DNA from: Amphritea atlantica | GTDB taxonomy: Bacteria > Pseudomonadota > Gammaproteobacteria > Pseudomonadales > Balneatricaceae | Length of the DNA stretch: 64,000 bases | NCBI RefSeq assembly: GCF_018860855.1 | Contig: NZ_JAHKQE010000028.1 | Location: 124,001 to 188,000, forward strand | Direction: 5' to 3' | Shown here: positions 56,360 to 64,000 of the stretch, piece by piece | Layout: each line of letters starts with the position of its first letter | Numbering within the stretch: position 1 is the first letter of the stretch | The notes under the pieces: model-generated | What the model saw: the letters and a program-made list of their open reading frames with translations, nothing else | Databases searched by the model: none | What the model was told of the DNA's origin: nothing | Position numbers and translations under genes: made by a program

Positions 56360-56632
56360 ATGCAACGCTTACGGTTTTACGGACGTCGACCCGAACACCC
56401 CGGTGGCTTTTTGGATCGCTGTTATCTCACTCCGCTGAATATAAGTCAGTCAAAACTCGCTAAAGAGTTAGGCATCTCGCGGCGCCGAGTAAATGAAATT
56501 GTAAACGGTCAGCGGGCAATTACGGCGGATACCGCGTTACGGTTAGCGCAATTTTTTCATACCTCTCCGATGTTTTGGTTAGAAAAGCAGCAATTATGGG
56601 AGCTATATCAGGTGGGGCGGGAATCAACCTAA
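56360..56632 (+). CDS. HigA-family antitoxin-like HTH protein inside the hydrogenase cluster
   Basis: A 90-residue Xre-type DNA-binding protein. The segment NISQSKLAKELGISRRRVNEIVNGQRAIT (about 27-55) is the helix-turn-helix, and ALRLAQFFHTSPMFWLEKQQLWEL (about 60-83) is the HigA signature. The N-terminal 20 residues (RPEHPGGFLDR) fit HigA. There is no HigB-type toxin next to it: upstream is hyaC, downstream is hupD. It may be a regulator recruited to the hydrogenase locus. Confidence 0.87.
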   Translation: MQRLRFYGRRPEHPGGFLDRCYLTPLNISQSKLAKELGISRRRVNEIVNGQRAITADTALRLAQFFHTSPMFWLEKQQLWELYQVGREST

Positions 56633-56749
56633 TTGATCTGATCATCTGGATGTGAAACTGGTAACTAACTTTCCACTTTATTAAACCCTGCAAGCTGTAA
56701 CCCCCTCTGTAACACCCTCTATATGGCCTATCGTCGAAATCTGCTGAGT

Positions 56750-56765
56750 TGGCACAAAGCTTGTA
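56750..56765 (+). promoter_or_regulatory. Possible second sigma-54 promoter, before hupD
   Basis: TGGCACAAAGCTTGTA has a perfect -24 element and correct spacing, but the -12 is TTGTA rather than TTGCA. It lies 49 bases before the hupD start. Confidence 0.5.
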
Positions 56766-56813
56766 AACATGATTATAAGCGAGAACATAACCGGTTAAGA
56801 GGTGATAGGTCGC

Positions 56814-57509
56814 ATGGCGGGATCTCAATCAGAACTTAGAGCAAACAGTGGGGCAGTCAATTCAGCGGATCAGACGCAACCTTTGCGGGCGATCATTCTG
56901 GGTATTGGTAACCTACTTTGGGCCGATGAAGGCTTTGGCATAAGGGCAGTGGAAAGCCTACACGCTCGTTATCAGTTTCCTGACAATGTTGAAGTGATGG
57001 ACGGCGGCACTCAAGGTATCTACCTAGTGCAGCATGTCCAGCGTTGTGATCTGCTGGTGGTGTTTGATGCAATAGATTACGGCTTAGCGCCGGGCACCAT
57101 GAAGGTGATTCAGGGTGATGATGTGCCTAAATACATGGGGGTGAAAAAGATGAGTCTCCATCAGACCGGTTTTCAAGAAGTACTCGCGATGGCGGAGTTT
57201 ACCGGTCACTATCCGCAGCACCTGATCTTGATCGGGGTGCAACCGGTAGAGCTTGAAGATTTTGGCGGCAGCTTACGACCAGCCGTTCAGGCGCAGGTCG
57301 CACCCGCTATTAGCGTGGCGCTTGAATATCTACACACCTTTGGCATCCATCCTCAGCTCCGAGATCAGCCCTTACCTCCTCAGGAGCAACTTGCTCCAAC
57401 CGAGCTGCAGCAACATCGTTATGAAGCAGGGCGTCCATCTGAAGTTGATGCCTGTCGTCTCGGTGATGAACGGTTTCTGAATGATACCACCGATGAGCGT
57501 AACAACTGA
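56814..57509 (+). CDS. hupD: Hydrogenase maturation endopeptidase HupD/HyaD
   Basis: Nickel-dependent check protease that removes the C-terminal peptide of the large subunit, 231 residues. The fold starts at ILGIGNLLWADEGFG. Nickel-binding residues read as E39, D85 (VFDAIDYG) and H116 (MSLHQTGF). Residues 1-24 and the last 50 residues are extra and low-complexity. The ATG at 56814 is chosen over a GTG four codons earlier, because AAGAGGTGATA is then properly spaced. It overlaps hupF by one base. Confidence 0.92.
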   Translation: MAGSQSELRANSGAVNSADQTQPLRAIILGIGNLLWADEGFGIRAVESLHARYQFPDNVEVMDGGTQGIYLVQHVQRCDLLVVFDAIDYGLAPGTMKVIQGDDVPKYMGVKKMSLHQTGFQEVLAMAEFTGHYPQHLILIGVQPVELEDFGGSLRPAVQAQVAPAISVALEYLHTFGIHPQLRDQPLPPQEQLAPTELQQHRYEAGRPSEVDACRLGDERFLNDTTDERNN

Positions 57510-57832
57510 TGTGTATTGGTATCCCCATGCAGGTGGTCAGCTGCAACGGATTATTGGCGCGATGTGAAGCGGACGGAGAACAACAAACCGTTGATCTGAG
57601 CTTGGTTGGTGAACTGCCCGTGGGGAGTTGGGTATTGGTATTCCTAGGCTCGGCTAGAGAACAGCTGACGGCAGAGCAGGCAAAAGAAACCGTTGATGCG
57701 GTGAACGCTCTTCGCAGTGTTATGCGAGGTGAAAGCGTTGATTTAGATTCGCTGTTTGCTGATCTCGTCGACAGGAAACCTCAATTACCACCACACTTGC
57801 GCACGTACACGGACAAATTAGAGGAGTCATAA
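57509..57832 (+). CDS. hupF: HypC-family chaperone HupF
   Basis: A 107-residue HypC-like chaperone that binds the immature large subunit. The hallmark N terminus MCIGIPMQV with Cys2 is present, and GSWVLVFLGSA fits the OB-fold. It is longer than HypC (about 80-90), and its place after hupD makes it HupF. A separate hypC may lie beyond the window. Confidence 0.9.
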   Translation: MCIGIPMQVVSCNGLLARCEADGEQQTVDLSLVGELPVGSWVLVFLGSAREQLTAEQAKETVDAVNALRSVMRGESVDLDSLFADLVDRKPQLPPHLRTYTDKLEES

Positions 57833-57836
57833 AGCT

Positions 57837-58265
57837 ATGTCTGAATTGATTGAACGCTTAACCAGCGAGTTAGGCTATCCGTTACTGGATCAATCGAGCT
57901 TCGATGGGTTTATTGAACAGCAGCCTTTTTCGGTGCTTTTCTTTACGGAAGATCCCGCTCGTTTTCCTGAATCCTTGGATGTTGCTGTGATTCTGCCGGA
58001 GCTATTAAAAAGCTTTCCCCAGTTGACGCCCGCGGTGATTAGTCGCGATGCGGAAAGAGGTTTGCAAGGGCGTTATAACTTTACTGTTTGGCCAACCTTA
58101 GTGTTGTTAAAGCAGGGGCGTTATCTAGGTGCTATCAGCAAAGTACAGGATTGGGATCTGTATCTACGGGATATCGAATCGTTGCTTCAGCGTGAACCGA
58201 CCCGCAACCCCGGTATTGGTATTCCTGTGGTGGTTAACCCACAACAGAATACGTCTTGCGGCTGA
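57837..58265 (+). CDS. hupG: Thioredoxin-fold hydrogenase accessory protein HupG/HyaE
   Basis: A 142-residue chaperone for the Tat-bound small subunit. The thioredoxin-like core is seen (SVLFFTEDP, then RYNFTVWPTLVLLKQGRYLG with the cis-Pro), but the CxxC motif is missing, as in HyaE/HupG. It follows hupF by four bases. Confidence 0.9.
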   Translation: MSELIERLTSELGYPLLDQSSFDGFIEQQPFSVLFFTEDPARFPESLDVAVILPELLKSFPQLTPAVISRDAERGLQGRYNFTVWPTLVLLKQGRYLGAISKVQDWDLYLRDIESLLQREPTRNPGIGIPVVVNPQQNTSCG

Positions 58266-58336
58266 CCCGCTTGATACAAAAGCCTTGAACCACTATGTGA
58301 CTCAAAACGCGTGACTCAAACGACAGGACAGAGAAT

Positions 58337-59212
58337 ATGAACCAGGGTGATATTCCACTGATTAATATGCCGGTTGGCCCCGGTAGCCAGCCCAGTAGCG
58401 ATGACGATGCGGTGCTGGATTATATGCCGATGCCAAAAGAGATGTATACCTATGATCTGCCCATATTGCCGGAAACTGAACAGTTGGAAAACTGTCCGGA
58501 AGCGCTGGCTTTACTGGATAAACTGCAACAACAGTTGGATGGCTATAAGGTTGAAAAATCGGTTATCAGTCTGGATTTGAAAATGTTATCGGCAACCGGC
58601 TTGGAATTGATCAATCAGATTCTCGGTGAGGGTGAGGTCAGTCTTATTTGTAAAACTCAGGACCAGAGCAGCGCCGAGGTAAATGCACAAGAGACCGTAT
58701 TGGCAGGTGTGTGGCGGTTACGTTATATGGATGCGGACGCACAGCAGGTGCGGGAAACATTGGAGATCGCCGATGTGCCTACCGTAGCCCGTGATTATGC
58801 TTTTGCTCAGGCCCAGTCGCTGGCGGTTGAAGAGGCTGCCTGGCCCGCGGGCATTCTTAATGCGCCACCGGTGTTAATTGAGTTGCAGCATAAGAGTGAT
58901 CAGTATCAAGTCGGTGATGAACCTCATGTGGTGAACCTTTCGTTGTTACCCTTTTCTCCTGCAGATCATCAGCTACTCGAACAATATTTAGGGCAGGGCT
59001 CACTGGTGGTGTTATCCCGTGGTTATGGTAATTGTCGGATCAGCAGTACCGGTATTAAGCATATCTGGCGGGTGCAGTATTTTAATTCAACCGACCATCT
59101 GATTTTAGACACCATTGAGGTAGTCGATATGCCCGCGGTGGTGTGTGCCGCCCCTGAAGATCTGCAAGACAGTGCAGTAAGACTACGTGAAATCAGGGAG
59201 GTACTTGTCTGA
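58337..59212 (+). CDS. hupH: Hydrogenase expression/formation protein HupH/HyaF
   Basis: A 291-residue protein of the HupH/HyaF family. It has two similar halves, each with a GEG-type turn: INQILGEGEVSLICK...ETVLAGVWRLRYMD and LEQYLGQGSLVVLS...STGIKHIWRVQYFN. It is needed for small-subunit or cluster maturation. It overlaps hupI by one base. Confidence 0.92.
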   Translation: MNQGDIPLINMPVGPGSQPSSDDDAVLDYMPMPKEMYTYDLPILPETEQLENCPEALALLDKLQQQLDGYKVEKSVISLDLKMLSATGLELINQILGEGEVSLICKTQDQSSAEVNAQETVLAGVWRLRYMDADAQQVRETLEIADVPTVARDYAFAQAQSLAVEEAAWPAGILNAPPVLIELQHKSDQYQVGDEPHVVNLSLLPFSPADHQLLEQYLGQGSLVVLSRGYGNCRISSTGIKHIWRVQYFNSTDHLILDTIEVVDMPAVVCAAPEDLQDSAVRLREIREVLV

Positions 59213-59445
59213 TGAGCCAAGATCAAGGTCAACGATTTGAAGGGAGCTATCTCGGGCAGAATGATCAGCTCAGGGATAGCACACGTCTAGAGTGTAAAAT
59301 TTGTTGGTATGTATACGATCCAGCACAGGGAGATGATGTTTGGCAGATAGCCGTTGGCACCCCCTTTAGTCAGTTACCAGAGCATTGGCGCTGCCCAGAG
59401 TGTGATGGCGATAAAGATCAGTTTATGGTGCTCGATAACGCGTGA
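59212..59445 (+). CDS. hupI: Rubredoxin-like protein HupI
   Basis: A 77-residue rubredoxin. Iron ligands are C28 and C31 (ECKICWYVYDP) and C61 and C64 (RCPECDGDKDQF). A 25-residue N-terminal extension is typical for hydrogenase-linked rubredoxins, which protect maturation under oxygen. It overlaps hupJ by four bases. Confidence 0.94.
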   Translation: MSQDQGQRFEGSYLGQNDQLRDSTRLECKICWYVYDPAQGDDVWQIAVGTPFSQLPEHWRCPECDGDKDQFMVLDNA

Positions 59446-60041
59446 TGGATATTGATCTGATTGAATCCCGTTACAACGATATTTTGCATACCAAAATGGA
59501 AGGTGTGGCGGTGCTTAATCACAAATTACAGGTTAAAGCACTAGGGTTTCAGCCGTTCGCAGAGGAGCTGTTGGGGGTGTTGATAACCCCTTGGTTTATG
59601 AGTCTGATGCTGTTGCCTGATGAGTCAACCGAATGGACAGAAAGTGATGTGGGTCGAAAGCTCATGCGAACGCTTCCCTCGGGCTCCTATGAATTCATTC
59701 TGGGTTGGGATGAAATCTTAGGGGGCTACGGGATGTGTGCCCTGTTTTCACCGATGTTTGATTTTGTTGATCAAGAAGCGGCCGTCGCTACGGCCAATGA
59801 AGTGATTAAAGCTCTGTTCGAAACAGAAAATTTTGCCCCAACTGATCGGCAACGAGAACAGTTAAAACAGCGTTTAGCCAATGCTGAAGCGAGCACTGAC
59901 AAGGCGAGTGCGAGCGAGGTTGATACCGAGATGAGTGCGAGTTCCGATCAATCGATAGATAAAGAAAGGGCTGTTCGTTTGAGTCGCCGGCAGTTTTTGC
60001 AGGGACAGATTAGCGGGAAAGGTAGCGTTGATCATGGCTGA
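59442..60041 (+). CDS. hupJ: Hydrogenase assembly chaperone HupJ (HybE family)
   Basis: A 199-residue HybE/HupJ-family protein. Core blocks are VAVLNHKLQVKALGF and LLGVLITPWFMSLMLLP. The C-terminal third is a Ser/Ala/Asp-rich linker ending in SRRQFLQGQISG, a Tat-signal-like motif. This tail is longer than in HybE. It is translationally coupled to hupK. Confidence 0.9.
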   Translation: MMDIDLIESRYNDILHTKMEGVAVLNHKLQVKALGFQPFAEELLGVLITPWFMSLMLLPDESTEWTESDVGRKLMRTLPSGSYEFILGWDEILGGYGMCALFSPMFDFVDQEAAVATANEVIKALFETENFAPTDRQREQLKQRLANAEASTDKASASEVDTEMSASSDQSIDKERAVRLSRRQFLQGQISGKGSVDHG

Positions 60042-61218
60042 GCTTGCAGGAAAAATATCAGCCGAGCTGGATTGGCAGGCAGGCTATATCGTCGGTTTGA
60101 GGCTAAGCTCTAGCCGGCCTAAGCAGATGGGGCGGTTATTTGAGGGGCGTAGAACGACTCAGGTCTCTCGGATGATCCCTTTACTGTTTTCGGCGTGTAC
60201 CGTTGGCCAGCGCTTGGGTTTTGCCCGTGCAGTAGAGCGTTGTCGGGGAGTTTGTGTCACTGAGGAAGTTGCGTTGGGTCGTCAACTATTGCTGCAACTG
60301 GAAAATTATCGGGAGTTACTGTTTCGTCTCGTGCAGCACTGGCTGCCCGCGACGCCGAGTCAGCTTAAAATATTGCAGTCGTTACAGAGTCTCGTGGTTG
60401 CCATGCGGCAACGGTGGGGGCATCTACTAGAGCCGGTTGAACCCGTGCCGCTATCATTAGATAATCGCGCCTTAAAACGTGAACAGATAGCGTTAGCGGA
60501 TCAGTTAACCCAGTGGCTAGTACCGCTGTTGGGTGTGGCCCCTGAACAGTTGCCAGAATGGTTAGACCGCGTAACATCGGCATCACTATTTGACGCGCCG
60601 TTGTTGAGGCCGTTAAACGAGCTACAGGAGCGCTTTGCGCATATCCATTTAGGGTCAGATCTTCCGAGTCTGCCGAATTGGCATCAGCCTAAATCGCGGC
60701 AAATTTTGGTAGAGAGTTCAGCTGAAAGGCAGAAACAACTGTTTTGTGCGACGCCAAGATGGCAAGGGCGCTGTTGTGAAACAGGCAGCTATAGCACGTA
60801 TCGGGCCGAACTTCGAGGGATGAGGCAGCAGGGCTGGCATGAACTCAGCTGTCGTTATGCGGCTGTTTTAGCTCACCTGAGTGATATTCCTGAGATGATC
60901 CGTGTGCTGGATAGCGCAGGCGTTAAGCCGGTTGAAAGTCAGGGAGTTGAGCCAGAGGTCAATGGTTTGGGGGTTGTGCAAACGGCTAGAGGGCAGCTGT
61001 TACATCGAGTGACATTGGTTGAGGATGTAATCACCGGTTATGACATTGTAGCACCTACCGAGTGGAACCATCACCCTCAGGGCCTACTGGCGATTAAGCT
61101 GCAGGGAGTTGCAACGGCAACGGCATCAGAGGCATTGTCATTAAGTCGAACGATGCTGCTATTGGCCGACCCCTGTGTTGAATTTGATCTCAGATTGAAA
61201 TCAGGGGATGCTATCTAA
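60034..61218 (+). CDS. hupK: Hydrogenase assembly protein HupK (degenerate large-subunit relative)
   Basis: A 394-residue protein related to the hydrogenase catalytic subunit but without its active site. The N-terminal motif position reads RCRGVCVTEE and the C-terminal one DPCVEFDLRL, where the catalytic subunit has RICGVC and DPCLAC; the second cysteine of the C-terminal pair is gone. It is thought to act as a scaffold for the NiFe(CN)2CO centre. The ATG at 60034 is preferred to a TTG two codons earlier. Confidence 0.9.
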   Translation: MAELAGKISAELDWQAGYIVGLRLSSSRPKQMGRLFEGRRTTQVSRMIPLLFSACTVGQRLGFARAVERCRGVCVTEEVALGRQLLLQLENYRELLFRLVQHWLPATPSQLKILQSLQSLVVAMRQRWGHLLEPVEPVPLSLDNRALKREQIALADQLTQWLVPLLGVAPEQLPEWLDRVTSASLFDAPLLRPLNELQERFAHIHLGSDLPSLPNWHQPKSRQILVESSAERQKQLFCATPRWQGRCCETGSYSTYRAELRGMRQQGWHELSCRYAAVLAHLSDIPEMIRVLDSAGVKPVESQGVEPEVNGLGVVQTARGQLLHRVTLVEDVITGYDIVAPTEWNHHPQGLLAIKLQGVATATASEALSLSRTMLLLADPCVEFDLRLKSGDAI

Positions 61219-61560
61219 ATGCATGAAATGTCGATCTGTGAAGGAATTATTCAGGTGTTGGAAGAGCAGGCGGCCAGTCAGCACTATCAACGGGTTAAAA
61301 CGGTTTGGTTAGAGATAGGGCCATTGGCCATGGTTGAGGTCGATGCTCTCCGGTTTTGTTTTGAAGCGGTCACTCTGAATAGCTTGGCACACGGGGCTAG
61401 GCTGGAAATTATTGAGTTACCGGGACAGGCTTGGTGTTTGCAGTGTGCCAAGACTGTCACGATTACAAAGCGTTACGATGCCTGCAGTGCCTGTGGCAGC
61501 TTTCAGTTGCAGGTGACTCAGGGTGACGAACTAAGAATAAAAGAGTTAGAGGTGGAATAA
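61219..61560 (+). CDS. hypA: Nickel-metallochaperone HypA
   Basis: A 113-residue nickel-insertion protein. The N terminus [10 protein letters not shown] supplies the His2 nickel ligand, and the zinc site is CLQCAK ... CSACGSF. It follows hupK immediately and hypB begins two bases later. Confidence 0.96.
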   Translation: MHEMSICEGIIQVLEEQAASQHYQRVKTVWLEIGPLAMVEVDALRFCFEAVTLNSLAHGARLEIIELPGQAWCLQCAKTVTITKRYDACSACGSFQLQVTQGDELRIKELEVE

Positions 61561-61562
61561 GC

Positions 61563-62507
61563 ATGTGTACAGTTTGCGGTTGCAGTGAAGGCGAGGTGTC
61601 GATCGAAGGACATCACCATCATCATGGACATTCACATAGCCATCAACACGGGGATCACCATCACCCCGCAGACGACTCTGGGCACAGTCTAGCGCCGCCT
61701 TCTGGCGATGCCGATAACGCCAGTGTAATGGTGAGCGAAGGCGATAATCTACATTTCGGTCAGGGCCCCGCACATGCCCATGCGCCAGGTTTAAGCCAAG
61801 GACGGATGGTACAGATCGAACAGGATATTCTCGGTAAAAATGATCGCTATGCGGGTCAGAATCGACAGCGATTTGAGGCGATGAACCTGTTTGCGCTTAA
61901 TCTAGTCTCCAGTCCTGGCTCGGGTAAAACCACATTATTAACCGCCAGTATCGAGCAATTGCAGCGTTGTCCTGTGGCGGTGATAGAGGGTGATCAGCAA
62001 ACCGCGAATGATGCTGACCGGATCCGTGCTACTGGGGTTCAGGCGGTACAGGTGAATACCGGTAAGGGGTGTCATCTGGATGCTCATATGGTTGGGCATG
62101 CGATGGAACGTTTTGATGATCTGTCTGGTGGTGTGCTCTTTATTGAAAATGTTGGCAACCTTGTTTGTCCAGCGGCCTTTGATCTAGGTGAAGCCCATAA
62201 AGTGGCTATTCTGTCGGTTACCGAGGGTGAAGATAAGCCCCTTAAATACCCAGATATGTTTTATGCAGCCGACCTGATGTTGCTGAATAAGGTTGATTTA
62301 CTGCCTTATTTGGATTTCGATGTTGAACAATGTATTGCGGCGGCTAAGCAGGTGAATCCTGATATTGAAGTGATTCAGATTTCAGCGCGTTCAGGCGAAG
62401 GGATGAGTGAATGGCTTAACTGGATCGAGCAACATCGGGTGGCTAGAATTCATCAACGCATCGAGCAGTTAAATAATCAGGTGTCTCTTCTTCAGGGGAT
62501 GGTATAG
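61563..62507 (+). CDS. hypB: GTPase HypB with His-rich nickel-storage tail
   Basis: GTPase that loads nickel into the hydrogenase large subunit, 314 residues. The N-terminal CTVCGC motif is a high-affinity nickel site. A histidine-rich stretch (about 17-34) stores nickel. The G domain starts at the P-loop [10 protein letters not shown] (about 117) and includes [28 protein letters not shown] and NKVDLLPY. Confidence 0.96.
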   Translation: MCTVCGCSEGEVSIEGHHHHHGHSHSHQHGDHHHPADDSGHSLAPPSGDADNASVMVSEGDNLHFGQGPAHAHAPGLSQGRMVQIEQDILGKNDRYAGQNRQRFEAMNLFALNLVSSPGSGKTTLLTASIEQLQRCPVAVIEGDQQTANDADRIRATGVQAVQVNTGKGCHLDAHMVGHAMERFDDLSGGVLFIENVGNLVCPAAFDLGEAHKVAILSVTEGEDKPLKYPDMFYAADLMLLNKVDLLPYLDFDVEQCIAAAKQVNPDIEVIQISARSGEGMSEWLNWIEQHRVARIHQRIEQLNNQVSLLQGMV

Positions 62508-62509
62508 CG

Positions 62510-63982
62510 ATGCAGCCTAAACGCCCGACCGTCTTGTGTGTTGATGATGAAGTTCGTTCGCTGGAAACCTTAGAGCGCACTCTCGATGAAGAGTTTGATG
62601 TGCTCACCGCCAATAGTGCGGCGGCGGCAATGAAGATTCTTGAAACAAAAAAGGTTGAGGCGATTCTCTGTGATCAGCGTATGCCTGAAATCACGGGGGT
62701 TGAATTCCTAACCGATGTTAGACAACGTTGGCCCGAACCCGCGCGCCTGATACTGTCCGGTTATACCGATTCTGAAGATATTATTCGTGGCCTTAATGAT
62801 GCGGGAATTTATCAATATATTACTAAGCCCTGGCATCCTGATAGCCTGTTGATGGTGGTCCGAAACGCTTGCGCATTATGTCAGTTGCAGAATGAAAATG
62901 AGCTGCTGACGATGGAGATGCGGCTGACGGCTAAGCAGGTTGAGAGCAATATTAACGATAAGAAAGAGTTGCTGAAATCTGGCTTTAAGATGGATGAAAT
63001 TCGCCGCAGTGAACATAGTCCGCTAAATGAACAGTGTCGGCAGGCGGCACGCTTCTCTCCTTTTGATGTTTCTGTCTTAATTACGGGTCCGTCCGGTACG
63101 GGTAAAGAGTTATTTGCTCGGGCGCTACACTATAACAGTCTGCGTGCGGACAAGCCCTTTGTGGTGGAAAACTGTGGCGCAATGCACGATGAATTACTGG
63201 CATCAGAGTTGTTTGGCCATAAAAAAGGCTCTTTTACGGGAGCGATCTCCGATCATATGGGCATGTTTGAACAGGCGGACGGCGGTACGATTTTTCTTGA
63301 TGAGATCGGTGAAATTACCCCCGCTTTTCAGATTAAGTTATTGCGGGTTTTGCAAGAACGCGAGGTTCGGCCGTTGGGCGATTTTCAGCGCCGCAAAGTG
63401 GATGTTCGGGTAATTGCCTCGACTAACCGGGATTTAGAAGAGGAGGTGCGGGAAGGCCGTTTTAGACAGGATCTGTATTTCCGTTTAGCTGAGGTTACCT
63501 TGACTCTGCCTGAGTTGGCACAGCGTAAAGTCGATATTCCGTTACTGGCTCAGGGTTTTTTAGATAAGTCGATGGTCGAGTTTGATAAGCCGGTCAAAGG
63601 TTTTACCGATGAAGCGCTGGCTTGCATGGAATCCTACTGCTGGCCGGGTAATGTACGTGAGTTACAAAATGAGGTACGGCGTATGTTGGTGCTGGCCGAT
63701 GATGACTATCTAGGTGCCGATCTGTTGTCTCCCCGAGTATTGCGCGCAGCGCCTCAGGATGAAAATGGTGAAATGGAGCTGTTAGCCCGCTTGGATGGTA
63801 GCTTAAAGGATCGGATAGAAACCTTGGAAAAACGTATCTTGAGGGAAACATTGATCCGTCATCGTTGGAACAAAAGCCAAGCATCTCGTGAATTAGGTCT
63901 CTCTCGGGTGGGTTTGCGTTCAAAGTTAGAACGTTACCAACTCGAGCGAGCAACCGTTGTACAAAACACCGATAAACATTAA
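62510..63982 (+). CDS. hupR: NtrC-family response regulator HupR/HoxA
   Basis: Hydrogenase gene activator, 490 residues. The receiver domain (1-120) has phospho-acceptor D55 (LCDQRMPE). The AAA+ domain (about 165-400) has Walker A G193PSGTGK199, the sigma-54-contacting loop GSFTGA (240-245; the consensus is GAFTGA) and DGGTIFLDEIGE. The C-terminal Fis-type helix-turn-helix is NKSQASRELGLSRVGLRSKLERY. The closest named relatives are HupR and HoxA. It follows hypB by two bases. A partner histidine kinase is not in the window. Confidence 0.94.
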   Translation: MQPKRPTVLCVDDEVRSLETLERTLDEEFDVLTANSAAAAMKILETKKVEAILCDQRMPEITGVEFLTDVRQRWPEPARLILSGYTDSEDIIRGLNDAGIYQYITKPWHPDSLLMVVRNACALCQLQNENELLTMEMRLTAKQVESNINDKKELLKSGFKMDEIRRSEHSPLNEQCRQAARFSPFDVSVLITGPSGTGKELFARALHYNSLRADKPFVVENCGAMHDELLASELFGHKKGSFTGAISDHMGMFEQADGGTIFLDEIGEITPAFQIKLLRVLQEREVRPLGDFQRRKVDVRVIASTNRDLEEEVREGRFRQDLYFRLAEVTLTLPELAQRKVDIPLLAQGFLDKSMVEFDKPVKGFTDEALACMESYCWPGNVRELQNEVRRMLVLADDDYLGADLLSPRVLRAAPQDENGEMELLARLDGSLKDRIETLEKRILRETLIRHRWNKSQASRELGLSRVGLRSKLERYQLERATVVQNTDKH

Positions 63983-64000
63983 TACCGGTATCATCAATAG

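Noticed and set aside
56360-56632. Complete HigBA toxin-antitoxin pair
   Set aside because: Only the HigA-like partner is present; neither flank encodes a small RelE/HigB-type toxin.

Overview
The window looks like a chromosomal segment of a marine gammaproteobacterium. PrpB/PrpC/AcnD/PrpF, ThrH, PdxB, PepQ and the Hup/Hya-type hydrogenase cluster all resemble Oceanospirillales/Pseudomonadales-type proteins, and base composition is close to even. The exact genus cannot be fixed from the sequence alone. I see no rRNA, tRNA or CRISPR array.

Layout. 1-7407: peptide use. A Dpp/Opp-type ABC transporter (permease cut by the window edge, second permease, two ATPases) is followed by an M14 carboxypeptidase, a HypT-like LysR regulator and the proline dipeptidase PepQ. 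7505-13967: accessory stretch. It holds a small charged protein, a secreted-type nuclease with a lamin-tail domain, a YegP-like protein, a decayed IS30 transposase, and a 1072-residue reverse transcriptase fused to a C-terminal nitrilase domain. The last matches the UG1/DRT type 1 antiphage architecture. 13968-23293: a lone, divergent trpB, pdxB, a YcgR/PilZ protein, an ATP-NAD kinase relative, a HupE nickel permease and a Pat-like acetyltransferase. 23604-31425: an ArsR repressor with the two cysteines of the YgaV/BigR/SqrR persulfide sensors faces an operon for an RND pump, a LolA-like protein and an outer-membrane barrel. The same ATTAG-N6-CTAAT palindrome occurs there and upstream of a double-DUF2892 membrane protein. 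31556-44896: isochorismatase-fold hydrolase, broken MFS transporter, PaaY-like protein, TetR/MDR oxidoreductase pair with two operators, thrH, rsuA-like gene, a Rho paralogue lacking the N-terminal RNA-binding domain, a MORN-like lipoprotein, a DEAD-box helicase, pabB and an alpha/beta hydrolase.

45088-52019: complete 2-methylcitrate pathway for propionate (GntR regulator, prpB, prpC, acnD, prpF). 52460-64000: uptake [NiFe]-hydrogenase cluster. The small and large subunits and cytochrome b form a first unit behind a near-consensus sigma-54 promoter and end at a terminator. A HigA-like DNA-binding protein follows. A second unit of maturation genes (hupD, F, G, H, I, J, K, hypA, hypB) ends with a HupR/HoxA-type NtrC-family activator and has a second, weaker sigma-54-like site. 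The small subunit has all six proximal-cluster cysteines of oxygen-tolerant group 1d enzymes. The remaining hyp genes and the partner kinase presumably lie beyond the window.

The most notable features are the RT-nitrilase defence gene in its IS-scarred locus, the predicted reactive-sulfur regulon with its lipid-type RND export operon, the truncated Rho paralogue, and the two-promoter hydrogenase locus with an embedded orphan HigA-like regulator.
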